Of a DNA stretch of 64,000 bases, positions 27,867 through 36,003 are shown in pieces; the first letter of the stretch is position 1; every line of letters begins with the position of its first letter. Source of the stretch: JBCCIM01 sp965263205. Its GTDB lineage: Bacteria > Bacteroidota > Rhodothermia > Rhodothermales > JAHQVL01. A model generated the notes under the pieces. It was not told the origin of the DNA and ran no database searches. It worked only from the letters and a program-made list of their open reading frames with translations. A program made the position numbers and the translations under genes. Location: contig CBDHHF010000009.1 in the NCBI GenBank assembly GCA_965263205.1, positions 1 to 64,000 of the forward strand, read 5' to 3'.

Positions 27867-29474
27867 TCAAAACCTTGAACTTCGAATCCAGGTATCAGCG
27901 CGCGCCCATGCTTTTTCGAAGGCCGCGTAGGCTTCTTCAGCTTCCGGGCTGTGCTGCGCTTCGAGTGCCTGGGCTAATCCCAGCAGCGACCACCCATTGT
28001 ACGGATGATCCGCAAGCGCTGCGCGATAGGTTGCCTCTGCATCCGCCGGCCGATCGAGATCGAGGTACAATGCCCCCAACCAGTGCCGTGCAGAAAAATT
28101 AAGCGGCTCTGGCTCATCATACCGCAATGAGTCTTCCAGTGCAATCGCCTCGTTGTACACTGCAACGGCCTGTGTTGCCTGCCCTTTTGAAACAAGCAAC
28201 TCAGCTTTCAGCATACCACCCACAATACCCAGCAACTCGGCTGCGGTGTGGCCACGAAAGGTTTTATCGCGCGGTGTCTCCCGCGCCGTTTTTTCAACCT
28301 GTGCGAGATACTTTTCAGCCTGTTTTAAATCGCCCATTCGCACGTGTGCATAGCCTTTGGCGAAGTCCCACAAGCCTCGAAAAACCTCGCGTTTGGGCCG
28401 GCCCTCAAGTGCAAGCACCTCATCGAACCGCCCAAAGCGTAATAAAACAAGCGCCTCGTAAAAATTGCCGCCCTTTATAATTTTTGCGTAATCACGTGCA
28501 GCCTGGAATGCAATCCCTCCCTGTCCGTCCATCGAGGCAGCAAAGAGCAGCATGTGCAAATTATGCGAGGGATAAATAGCAAACCCTTCGTCAATTTCAG
28601 CTTTCAAATCCGAATGCCAGGCCTGGATATTTGCCCGTACCGCATCCCCCCACCGACCAATCCGATTGTAGGTATGCGACGGCATGTGATTAATATGACT
28701 CGCCCCTGGAATCGCGTCGCCCAGGTATTCAGCACACGCTTCTGCTTTTCCAGGTTCGGTTGTCGATTCTGTTGCATGGATATACAGGTGACAAGCGCCC
28801 GGATGTTTGATATCCAATGCCAGTACCTCTTCCAGCACACCATGTATCATTTGTACGTCGGGATCATCAATGCGCCATCGTCCGCGTCGCGGTTCAAGCA
28901 ACATCAATGCCTCTGCGTACAACGTGCCGATGTCTGTGTCTTCAGGAAATTTTTCATACACCTCAGCTAAGGCGGCTGCATAGAGGGTATCTCGCACGGT
29001 GCGGTCTTCTTCGTCGTGCTCGGGTGCGTATCTGACCAGCATGGCGTCAATCAGGGCTTGCTCAATGAGCGGCGCATCTTCGCCTACGAGTCCTTTGGCT
29101 TGCTGGATGGCTTCGTACGCTGCCGGCACATCGCCCGCTTTCATTTTGCCATTCAGGTAGGGCCCCAACGACCAGGCCTCTCCCCAAAAACACATGGCGC
29201 ACGTTGAATCGTGTTGCTGCGCCATGCGGAAGGATGTCGGCGCCTCGCTCGAGGCAAACGCGTACATCATCTGAAATCCCTGATCCATGTACCGTTGCGC
29301 CATAGACGATGACGTGGTCACCGGCCGATTAAACGAGCCCAACGCTGCTTCGTATATGGGCATGTCTTCTGCTGCTTCTGAAACAGGTGGCGTCACTGTA
29401 CGCGTCGTGCCGCACGCTGCCAGTAAACCTGCAAAGCAGAGACACATCAGGTAGGTAAATAACTGTTCTTTCAT
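27867..29474 (-). CDS. Tetratricopeptide-repeat lipoprotein with conserved His/Cys motifs
   Basis: Lipoprotein of 535 residues, start ATG 29474 overlapping the cinA stop by 4 bases. Signal peptide with lipobox LLAAC near residue 21. Most of the protein is TPR-like alpha-helical pairs, clear at the C-terminus (ALYLDLDRPADAEATYRAAL, GWSLLGLAQALEA). The middle region carries unusual conserved-looking motifs: STCAMCFWGEAW, CHLYIHATE and HINHMPSHTYNRIGRW. I recall homologues annotated only as TPR proteins. The His/Cys pattern suggests metal binding or catalysis in addition to scaffolding, as an inference. Translationally coupled to cinA. Confidence 0.75.
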   Translation of the reverse strand: MKEQLFTYLMCLCFAGLLAACGTTRTVTPPVSEAAEDMPIYEAALGSFNRPVTTSSSMAQRYMDQGFQMMYAFASSEAPTSFRMAQQHDSTCAMCFWGEAWSLGPYLNGKMKAGDVPAAYEAIQQAKGLVGEDAPLIEQALIDAMLVRYAPEHDEEDRTVRDTLYAAALAEVYEKFPEDTDIGTLYAEALMLLEPRRGRWRIDDPDVQMIHGVLEEVLALDIKHPGACHLYIHATESTTEPGKAEACAEYLGDAIPGASHINHMPSHTYNRIGRWGDAVRANIQAWHSDLKAEIDEGFAIYPSHNLHMLLFAASMDGQGGIAFQAARDYAKIIKGGNFYEALVLLRFGRFDEVLALEGRPKREVFRGLWDFAKGYAHVRMGDLKQAEKYLAQVEKTARETPRDKTFRGHTAAELLGIVGGMLKAELLVSKGQATQAVAVYNEAIALEDSLRYDEPEPLNFSARHWLGALYLDLDRPADAEATYRAALADHPYNGWSLLGLAQALEAQHSPEAEEAYAAFEKAWARADTWIRSSRF

Positions 29475-30730
29475 GATGGGGTACGACTCGAAAACTGGTT
29501 TAATGCATACCACAGGGTATTCAGCGCATAAGATGACGCATATTTCTTATTGCGGATACGGTCTTTCTGGGTGAGAATACAGCGCGCGCGGACACCCATT
29601 TGATCAGCGAGTCCGATCCAAACCGTGCCAACCGGTTTTTCTTCACTCCCTCCAGACGGCCCCATGATCCCTGTTACTGATACCCCGATATCGGTAGCCA
29701 AAAGCCGGCGCACACCTGCTGCCATCTGCAAAGCAGCCTGCTCACTCACAGCACCATATTTATCGAGCACCTCTTCCTCTACGCCAAGAATACGATGTTT
29801 TACGTCGTTGCTGTACGCAACAACGCCGCCTTTGAAATAGGCAGAGGCCCCGCTAATGTTGGTGATCCGGTCACCAATGCGGCCACCGGTACAACTTTCA
29901 GCCAGCGCAACTGATTGGTGCGTGGCAACAAGTAACTGCCCAATGCGGCGCTCGAGCATGTCTTCATCGGTACCATAAATATGCTGCTTGATGCGCGCGC
30001 GTACCAGCGCCTCCATGGCTTCCAGTTGCCGGCCGGCTTCGGCCCAGGAATCGCTGTACGCCATCAGGCGCAACCGAACACCACCAATCTGTGGCAGGTA
30101 GGCCAGTTTTTGATCGGGCCCCAGCCATTGACTTGCATCTCCGAGGCGCTCCTGCAAATCAGATTCGCCAACCCCAACGGTCAGGATTGTGCGCTGCGCG
30201 AGCGGACGAATTCTATCATCCGCTGTAACGCGCGGAATCACGTGCTCTTCCATGAGGGTGCGCATTTCGTGCGGAACCCCCGGCAATGCGCATAACTTGA
30301 TCAATTCGTTCTCAAACCACAATCCCGGTGCGGTACCCACCTGGTTCGGCAGCACCTCGCAGCCCACGGGCACCATCCCCTGTACCTCGTTGCTGACGGG
30401 CATTTCTTTACCGCGACGTGCATACCGCCCCCGGATGGTTGCGACCACAGCTTGATCAAGGACCAATTCTACACCAAGAAATGCAGCAATGGCGTTTCGT
30501 GTCAGGTCGTCGTGGGTGGGCCCGAGTCCGCCAGTAATAATAATGAGGTCTGCATCTTGTGCAGCATGCCGCAGTTCGCTGACAATCTGGTCGAGTTCAT
30601 CGGGTACCGTCACCATCCGCACCACATCGGCGCCGCGGATGACCATTTGTTCGCCCAGCCAGGAAGCGTTGGTGTTCACCACTTGTCCGATCAACAGCTC
30701 ATCGCCAACGGTCATCAGGTGGACTTTCAT
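29471..30730 (-). CDS. cinA: CinA: competence/damage-inducible protein, nicotinamide-nucleotide amidohydrolase
   Basis: CinA family protein, 419 residues, with an N-terminal molybdopterin-binding-like (COG1058) domain beginning VHLMTVGDELLIGQVVNTN and containing TGGLGPTHDDLTRN, and a C-terminal amidohydrolase domain with VALAESCTGGRIGDRIT, GGVVAYSNDVK and GIMGPSGGSEEKPVGTVW. It deamidates NMN and recycles pyridine nucleotides. The gene is within a pgsA-pyrE-cinA-TPR group upstream of recA, a variant of the pgsA-cinA-recA order known from other bacteria. Confidence 0.95.
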   Translation of the reverse strand: MKVHLMTVGDELLIGQVVNTNASWLGEQMVIRGADVVRMVTVPDELDQIVSELRHAAQDADLIIITGGLGPTHDDLTRNAIAAFLGVELVLDQAVVATIRGRYARRGKEMPVSNEVQGMVPVGCEVLPNQVGTAPGLWFENELIKLCALPGVPHEMRTLMEEHVIPRVTADDRIRPLAQRTILTVGVGESDLQERLGDASQWLGPDQKLAYLPQIGGVRLRLMAYSDSWAEAGRQLEAMEALVRARIKQHIYGTDEDMLERRIGQLLVATHQSVALAESCTGGRIGDRITNISGASAYFKGGVVAYSNDVKHRILGVEEEVLDKYGAVSEQAALQMAAGVRRLLATDIGVSVTGIMGPSGGSEEKPVGTVWIGLADQMGVRARCILTQKDRIRNKKYASSYALNTLWYALNQFSSRTPS

Positions 30731-30764
30731 GGGGCTTGGGGACGTTAGGGTTGAAAGAAAATAA

Positions 30765-31421
30765 TCAGGCCTGGTCTGACCACAATTTCGGGTTTTCGCG
30801 CCACTGTTGCATGGTACGGAGCTGATCCTCAGGCAGGTGGCCCGTTGCGCTGGCTACGCGTAGCAATGTATGGAAATTGGAGAGCGTGTGACAAGGTATG
30901 TCCGCTGCATCAAACACAGCAACTGCGCCATCAAACCCGTAAGAAAAAATAGCGAGCACGCCAACGACGTTTGCGCCGGCTGCTTGCAGCGCTTCGACGG
31001 CAGCCATGGATGACTTGCCCGTTGAAACCAGGTCTTCGATCACTAAAACGGACTGGCCTTCTGTCAGTGGCCCCTCAATCTGGTTTTGCCGGCCGTGCGC
31101 CTTCGCCTTGGATCGCACGTACACCATGGGACACGTCAATGCATGCGCCAGCCAGGCAGCATGCGGGATGCCCGCTGTGGCAGTGCCGGCCAACACGTCA
31201 AACGAAAAATTATGTTGTTTGATGGCAGCTTCAAAGCCGGCCGTGACCTGCGCCCGAATTTCAGGAAAGCCCATAATCATGCGATTGTCGCAATAAATGG
31301 GAGATTTTAACCCGGAAGCCCAGGTGTAAGGCGCTTGCGGACTCAGCGAAACAGCACCTATCGACAACAACGCCGTTGCAATCTGCTCTTCAACCTGTTC
31401 TCCAGAAATCGTTTCAGCCAT
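30765..31421 (-). CDS. pyrE: Orotate phosphoribosyltransferase
   Basis: OPRTase of pyrimidine synthesis, transferring orotate to PRPP to form OMP; 218 residues. Seen are the N-terminal helix, YTWASGLKSPIYCDNR, GTATAGIPHAAWLA, the catalytic loop YVRSKAKAHGRQNQIEG and the PRPP-binding motif VLVIEDLVSTGKSS. It sits between pgsA (49 bases upstream) and cinA (34 bases downstream), probably co-transcribed. No other pyr gene is nearby. Confidence 0.96.
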   Translation of the reverse strand: MAETISGEQVEEQIATALLSIGAVSLSPQAPYTWASGLKSPIYCDNRMIMGFPEIRAQVTAGFEAAIKQHNFSFDVLAGTATAGIPHAAWLAHALTCPMVYVRSKAKAHGRQNQIEGPLTEGQSVLVIEDLVSTGKSSMAAVEALQAAGANVVGVLAIFSYGFDGAVAVFDAADIPCHTLSNFHTLLRVASATGHLPEDQLRTMQQWRENPKLWSDQA

Positions 31422-31470
31422 CTACACTCGATTTGTTTTCAGTGGTAGGTGCGGGTCAGGTGCGTTCGGA

Positions 31471-32049
31471 TCAGTTTTCAGAAGCGTCTGTGGCATTCAT
31501 CAGGTAGGCAATACCCGTCAAAACGGTAAAACCGACAACAACCATCATGCTCCAGAAAGGAATGCTGCTCTCAAGTACCCAGTTTCCGACTTCCGATAAA
31601 ACACCCGTCATTTTGCTGAGCGTAAGAAAAAGCAGCATGCCGATCAGAAAAACCAACTGCACGGTGGTTTTGGCTTTTGCAAGTGGCATGGTGCGCAAGC
31701 TACGGCCTTTTGATTCGTGCCAGGTGCGCAGGCCCGTAACAAACGCATCGCGCGCGGCGATCAGCGCAACGGCCCACCAGGGCACCAGATCTGGCATTAA
31801 TACAGCAAAGGCGATAAAGGTGCCCAGGACAAGGATTTTATCTGCCAGGGGATCCAGAAACTTACCAAGCCGCGTCCCTTCCTGGAGCCGGCGAGCCAGT
31901 TTGCCATCGTAGTAATCCGTAATCGCCGCAATAATGAATACAACGAGCGCGCCAAGCTGCGCCTCGAAGGACTCCATAAAGAGTAACACCAGAACAACAG
32001 GCGTGAGTATGATCCGACTCACTGTTATGGCATTGGGGACATTCATCAT
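31471..32049 (-). CDS. pgsA: CDP-diacylglycerol-glycerol-3-phosphate 3-phosphatidyltransferase
   Basis: Inner-membrane enzyme making phosphatidylglycerol phosphate, 192 residues from ATG 32049 (MMNVPNAITVSRI); seven codons upstream in frame lack family similarity. The CDP-alcohol phosphotransferase signature is complete: DYYDGKLAR, then G in TRLGKFLDPLADK. Four to five hydrophobic segments follow. First gene of the group pgsA-pyrE-cinA-TPR-recA. Confidence 0.93.
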   Translation of the reverse strand: MMNVPNAITVSRIILTPVVLVLLFMESFEAQLGALVVFIIAAITDYYDGKLARRLQEGTRLGKFLDPLADKILVLGTFIAFAVLMPDLVPWWAVALIAARDAFVTGLRTWHESKGRSLRTMPLAKAKTTVQLVFLIGMLLFLTLSKMTGVLSEVGNWVLESSIPFWSMMVVVGFTVLTGIAYLMNATDASEN

Positions 32050-32070
32050 GTAGCTTGCTCTTCCATTCAT

Positions 32071-32456
32071 TCAGCTATCGCACGCACTGGGTTTATGTGC
32101 TACCGTTTTGTGCGCTACAGTGTAACAAGCCTATCACTGGGCCACAACCATAATATGAAAAACTGCCCGGATTTATCACAGGCTTCACTTTTTGCAGTTC
32201 AAATAGCTGTGACGATCCTTTTTCATCGATTCGGGGCACCGTCAATATGCCGCAAACCGACAGTAAAACGAAGGCGAGGTACGACAAAAAGGGCATGGAT
32301 TCTGGCTTTTTTTCGCAATTATCTGCCAAGGTGTCACACTTTTCATGATGGCATTGTTATTGATGATGCCTCCGGCATACATATGCTTCAATTAGCACAC
32401 AGAATTTCATATAACATTTGGCCATTTTAAAACTGGCATAGACGTTACGCATCAAG
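32071..32456. promoter_or_regulatory. Divergent region upstream of dnaK and pgsA
   Basis: 386 bp between the divergent pgsA and dnaK genes. ATATAACATTTGGC at 32411-32424, about 35-45 bases before the dnaK start, recurs almost identically at 26262-26275, so it may be a promoter element. I found no CIRCE repeat (TTAGCACTC-type). A possible 67-78 codon minus-strand frame here is not supported. Confidence 0.35.
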
Positions 32457-34379
32457 ATGGGAAAAACTATTGGAATTGACCTGGGGACAACGAACTCGGT
32501 TGTTGCCGTAATGGAAGGCGGTGAACCCGTTGTTATCACGAATGCTGAGGGTGCACGCACGACGCCTTCAGTGGTTGCTTTTAAATCTGACGGCGAACGC
32601 CTCGTAGGTGCGCCGGCCAAACGACAGGCAATTACAAACCCGACAAACACCATCTTCTCGATCAAACGCTTCATGGGTCGTATGCACGACGAAGTGTCGG
32701 AAGAAATGAAAACCGTCCCGTACAAAGTTGTCAAAGGCGACGGCGGTACAGCGCGTGTTGAAGTGAACGATCGGGTGTACACCCCGCAGGAAATCTCTTC
32801 AATGGTACTGCAGAAACTGAAGCAGACTGCTGAAGACTACCTCGGCGAGAGCGTAACTGAAGCGGTTGTAACGGTGCCGGCGTACTTCAACGACGCACAG
32901 CGTAAAGCAACCAAAGAAGCTGGCGAAATTGCCGGCCTGACCGTACGCCGTATCATCAATGAGCCAACAGCGGCTGCACTGGCGTACGGCCTCGACAAAA
33001 AAGATGAAGACCGCATCATCGCGGTATATGACCTTGGTGGTGGTACCTATGATATCTCCATCCTGGAGCTCGGCGACGGCGTATTTGAAGTAAAAGCAAC
33101 CAACGGTGACACACACCTTGGTGGTGACGACCTCGACCAGCGTCTGATCGACCATATTGCTGACGAGTTCAAAAACCTCGAAGGCATCGACCTCCGTAAA
33201 GATCCGATGGCCCTGCAGCGCCTGAAAGAAGCTGCTGAGAAAGCAAAAATTGAACTCTCAAGTGCAGCACAGACCACAATCAACCTGCCGTTTATCACGG
33301 CCACGCAGGAAGGTCCGAAGCACTTGAACCTCGAACTCTCCCGCTCAAAATTTGAGCAACTGATCGACGACCTGATCGAGCGCACCATTCCGCCCATGCA
33401 GGCTGCACTGAAAGATGCCGGCCTCAGCAAAGGCGAAATCGACGAAGTGATCATGGTAGGTGGTTCAACCCGCGTACCGCTCGTACAACAAACCGTTGAG
33501 AAGTTTTTCGGCAAAAAGCCAAACCGTTCCGTTAACCCGGACGAAGTAGTAGCTACCGGCGCAGCTGTTCAGGGCGGTGTCCTGTCGGGCGACGTAAGCG
33601 ATGTTCTCCTGCTCGACGTAACCCCGCTGAACCTGGGTATCGAAACGCTGGGTGGCGTGATGACCGTGCTCATCCCGGCCAACACAACGATCCCAACCCG
33701 CAAGAGCGAAATTTTCTCTACCGCGTCTGACAATCAGCCTTCGGTAGAAATCCACGTACTGCAGGGTGACCGCGAGGTTGCCTCGGGTAACCGCACCATT
33801 GGCCGCTTCCACCTGGATGGCATTCCGCCGTCGCCACGTGGTGTACCGCAGATCGAAGTAACGTTCGACATTGATGCGGATGGTATCCTGAGTGTGTCGG
33901 CTAAAGACAAAGCGACGGGCAAAGAGCAGTCTGTACGTATCGAAGCTTCCAGTGGTTTGAGCAAGGAAGAAATCGAAAAAATGCGTACAGATGCGCGCGA
34001 ACACGCGGCAGACGACAAGAAGAAGCGCGAAGAGGCAGAGAAAACCAACGCTGCCAGCGCGCTGATTTACACAACCGAGAAAAACCTCAAAGAGTACGGC
34101 GACAAAATCACTGCTGAGAAGCGCGCTAAAATCGACAGCGCCCTTGAGCGCCTGAAACAGGTGCACAGCGAAGAGAATGCAACCGAAATCGAGTCGGCCA
34201 TGGACCAGCTCAACGAAGCCTGGGCCGCAGCAAGCGAAGACTTGCAGAAAGCCTACCAGGAAGCTGCCCAGGCAGAAGCTGGCGGCGACGGCGCCCCGGC
34301 CGGCGAAGGCGCACCTGCTGACGACGATGAGGTGAAGGATGTCGACTTTGAAGTAGTTGACGAGGAAGAAGAGAAGTAA
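32457..34379 (+). CDS. dnaK: Molecular chaperone DnaK (Hsp70)
   Basis: Hsp70 chaperone, 640 residues, complete. ATPase domain phosphate loops GIDLGTTNSVVAV and DLGGGTYDISILE, the connect helix region, VGGSTRVPLVQQ and linker VLLLDVTPLNLGIETLGGV are all present, followed by the substrate-binding domain (QPSVEIHVLQGDREVASGN, IDADGILSVSAKDKATGKEQ) and an Ala/Gly-rich lid ending DVDFEVVDEEEEK. It stands alone: dnaJ and grpE are not adjacent. A strong terminator follows. Confidence 0.98.
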   Translation: MGKTIGIDLGTTNSVVAVMEGGEPVVITNAEGARTTPSVVAFKSDGERLVGAPAKRQAITNPTNTIFSIKRFMGRMHDEVSEEMKTVPYKVVKGDGGTARVEVNDRVYTPQEISSMVLQKLKQTAEDYLGESVTEAVVTVPAYFNDAQRKATKEAGEIAGLTVRRIINEPTAAALAYGLDKKDEDRIIAVYDLGGGTYDISILELGDGVFEVKATNGDTHLGGDDLDQRLIDHIADEFKNLEGIDLRKDPMALQRLKEAAEKAKIELSSAAQTTINLPFITATQEGPKHLNLELSRSKFEQLIDDLIERTIPPMQAALKDAGLSKGEIDEVIMVGGSTRVPLVQQTVEKFFGKKPNRSVNPDEVVATGAAVQGGVLSGDVSDVLLLDVTPLNLGIETLGGVMTVLIPANTTIPTRKSEIFSTASDNQPSVEIHVLQGDREVASGNRTIGRFHLDGIPPSPRGVPQIEVTFDIDADGILSVSAKDKATGKEQSVRIEASSGLSKEEIEKMRTDAREHAADDKKKREEAEKTNAASALIYTTEKNLKEYGDKITAEKRAKIDSALERLKQVHSEENATEIESAMDQLNEAWAAASEDLQKAYQEAAQAEAGGDGAPAGEGAPADDDEVKDVDFEVVDEEEEK

Positions 34380-34401
34380 GTCTCGGCTTGACTACAAGTT
34401 G

Positions 34402-34433
34402 AAAGCCCGGCACTCAGGTGAGTGCCGGGCTTT
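34402..34433. terminator. Bidirectional terminator between dnaK and the convergent outer-membrane protein gene
   Basis: AAAGCCCGGCACTC and GAGTGCCGGGCTTT form a perfect 14 bp stem with loop AGGT. The A/T runs on both flanks allow it to serve both convergent genes. Confidence 0.9.
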
Positions 34434-34443
34434 ACTCGTTTAA

Positions 34444-35103
34444 CTACTTATCCAGTAAAAGAATAACAGAAAACCGAAAAACAGACTGCCCATCGCTAAA
34501 ACGTATATGAGGGAAAAAAGCGAGCTTGCTTCCACTTGCAGCATCAATTGAGAGTCGCCCTCCTACCGTCCCAAAAACATCGATTTCGCTTTCAGACTGG
34601 CTTCTTCCGTTGGATCTAGCCGATATTTCAAGTCTGGCGATGCCGGCTTCAATTTCAGGTATAAGTTCTACGCGCTCATTCAATGCCACTGCGTGTAGCA
34701 AACTACCATACAGGTAGATGTCATTGCCCGTCACATCAAAACCGGCAGCATCTAGAGCATCAAATGCGCCGCCTTTAAAGAACAAAAAACGAACAAACGA
34801 ATGGATGCCTAACGTAAGCGGCGCGTCAGTTGATTGACGTAAAGGGTAGACCGAAATGTAAGGACCAACCCCTGTTACGGCCAGATCAGAGTTATCCGCT
34901 TCCTCTCGCATCAACTTAAGCCCCGCCTCAAAAAGAGGATTATATAAGCCCCCCAAATCGAGTTCAAATCTTGTTGTATTGTCAACACGCTGAATCGAAA
35001 CAGCCCCGCCCCATCCTTTGGTACTCATGGCTCCTAATCCTTGCCCAGAAGCCTCCTGCGCGAAGAACATCAACGCACATAGTAGCAATGCTTTTTCCGT
35101 CAT
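34444..35103 (-). CDS. Small outer-membrane beta-barrel-like protein
   Basis: Unnamed secreted protein of 219 residues with a Sec signal peptide (cleavage near AQEASGQ) and alternating beta-strand pattern expected of an 8-stranded barrel, ending in ...FRFSVILLLDK. It resembles the protein at 39189-39878 in size, layout and the shared segment GxxxxVYPLR, and both flank a two-component system. An ATGACGCG-TT-CGCGTCAT palindrome lies 130 bases upstream. I infer an outer-membrane protein controlled by that system; barrel topology is predicted from pattern only. Confidence 0.65.
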   Translation of the reverse strand: MTEKALLLCALMFFAQEASGQGLGAMSTKGWGGAVSIQRVDNTTRFELDLGGLYNPLFEAGLKLMREEADNSDLAVTGVGPYISVYPLRQSTDAPLTLGIHSFVRFLFFKGGAFDALDAAGFDVTGNDIYLYGSLLHAVALNERVELIPEIEAGIARLEISARSNGRSQSESEIDVFGTVGGRLSIDAASGSKLAFFPHIRFSDGQSVFRFSVILLLDK

Positions 35104-35232
35104 TGGTCTCCTCTTTTAGATAGCTAGGTCCTTTGCGGCCATCCTCACTTCTCACCAAGTCTGCAGCAGAAATGCAGGCCGCTAATGAGTGCCCTTGTTA
35201 AGGAGAAGGTAAACGAATAAGCATATGCTAAC

Positions 35233-35250
35233 ATGACGCGTTCGCGTCAT
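35233..35250. promoter_or_regulatory. Palindrome ATGACGCG-TT-CGCGTCAT, candidate regulator site 1
   Basis: Perfect 8 bp arms around TT, 130 bases upstream of the outer-membrane protein gene. It matches the sites at 39946 and 40090 in both arms. Binding by the adjacent NarL/LuxR-type regulator is inferred. Confidence 0.75.
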
Positions 35251-35275
35251 AAAGAAAAAAGAATTGTGCCGGCTG

Positions 35276-35929
35276 TCAAACCAGCCCATTTTTGTAGGCT
35301 ATGGCAACTGCGGCATGAGCAGAGCTGACACCCATTTTCTGATATATGTGTCTGAAATGGTTATCCGCAGTTGCATGGGAGATTTCTAATCGCACGGCTA
35401 TTTCACTTTTACTCAGCCCTTCACACATCAGAGAAAGCACCTCTTTTTGCCGCTTTGTAAGGTGAAACGATACTTGCTCGTCTCTAATTCTCATGTGCCC
35501 GAGAAGATGGTCCCTGATGGGCTCAGAAATCAGGAGCATGCCATTCATCGAAGCCCGCAACTTATCAATCACCTTATCATATGGATCACCTTTCACGATG
35601 TAACCAACGGCGCCCGCTTGCATGGCAGCAACCAGGCTTTTTTGGTCATCATTCATAGTCATCATTACTACTGGGATATCAGGCATCATGGATTGCAATA
35701 ACTTGGTAGCCTCATAACCGTTCATGCCTCCTTCGAGGCGGATATCCATAAGTATCAAGTCAGGGGCGACAGTATAGGCATGCGACTCAATGTGCGAAAT
35801 CAAGTCTTCGGCTAAAAAGAAATGTTTGGTTAATTTTATATCCGAAATGTTAGTCAATATATAACTGAGCGATTCAGCAAATATGCGCTCATCTTCAACT
35901 AGCCAAACCGTTTTTTGCCTCTTATCCAT
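35276..35929 (-). CDS. NarL/LuxR-family response regulator
   Basis: Two-component response regulator, 217 residues from ATG 35929 (a GTG nine codons upstream is in frame). The receiver domain (residues 6-125) has the acidic pair in VEDE, the phospho-acceptor Asp in LILMDIRLEGG, Thr in MMTMNDD and the switch Lys in YIVKGD. A C-terminal LuxR-type helix-turn-helix follows: LTKRQKEVLSLMCEGLSKSEIAVRLEISHATADNHFRHIYQKMGV. It is just downstream of the propeller histidine kinase on the same strand and surely its partner. The palindromes upstream of the two outer-membrane genes are its likely targets. Confidence 0.93.
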   Translation of the reverse strand: MDKRQKTVWLVEDERIFAESLSYILTNISDIKLTKHFFLAEDLISHIESHAYTVAPDLILMDIRLEGGMNGYEATKLLQSMMPDIPVVMMTMNDDQKSLVAAMQAGAVGYIVKGDPYDKVIDKLRASMNGMLLISEPIRDHLLGHMRIRDEQVSFHLTKRQKEVLSLMCEGLSKSEIAVRLEISHATADNHFRHIYQKMGVSSAHAAVAIAYKNGLV

Positions 35930-35985
35930 TTTAATCTTGTGAGGTTTATTTCTCACGTATAATAAAGCAACAAGCAGTTGACTAC

Positions 35986-36003
35986 ATGACGCGATTACGG
36001 CAT
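35986..36003. promoter_or_regulatory. Degenerate candidate regulator site at the kinase/regulator junction
   Basis: ATGACGCG-AT-TACGGCAT: one perfect half-site and a second half with 5 of 8 matches to the consensus, overlapping the kinase stop codon. It could allow autoregulation of the response regulator. Weaker evidence than the three other sites. Confidence 0.35.

Noticed and set aside
32093..32329. Minus-strand open frame of 78 codons in front of pgsA, with a hydrophobic stretch MPFLSYLAFVLLSVCG
   Set aside because: There is no ribosome site, no recognisable family and it overlaps the promoter region of dnaK. The hydrophobic run could be chance in AT-rich DNA.
32330..32456. CIRCE heat-shock operator upstream of dnaK
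   Set aside because: No TTAGCACTC-N9-GAGTGCTAA-like inverted repeat can be found.
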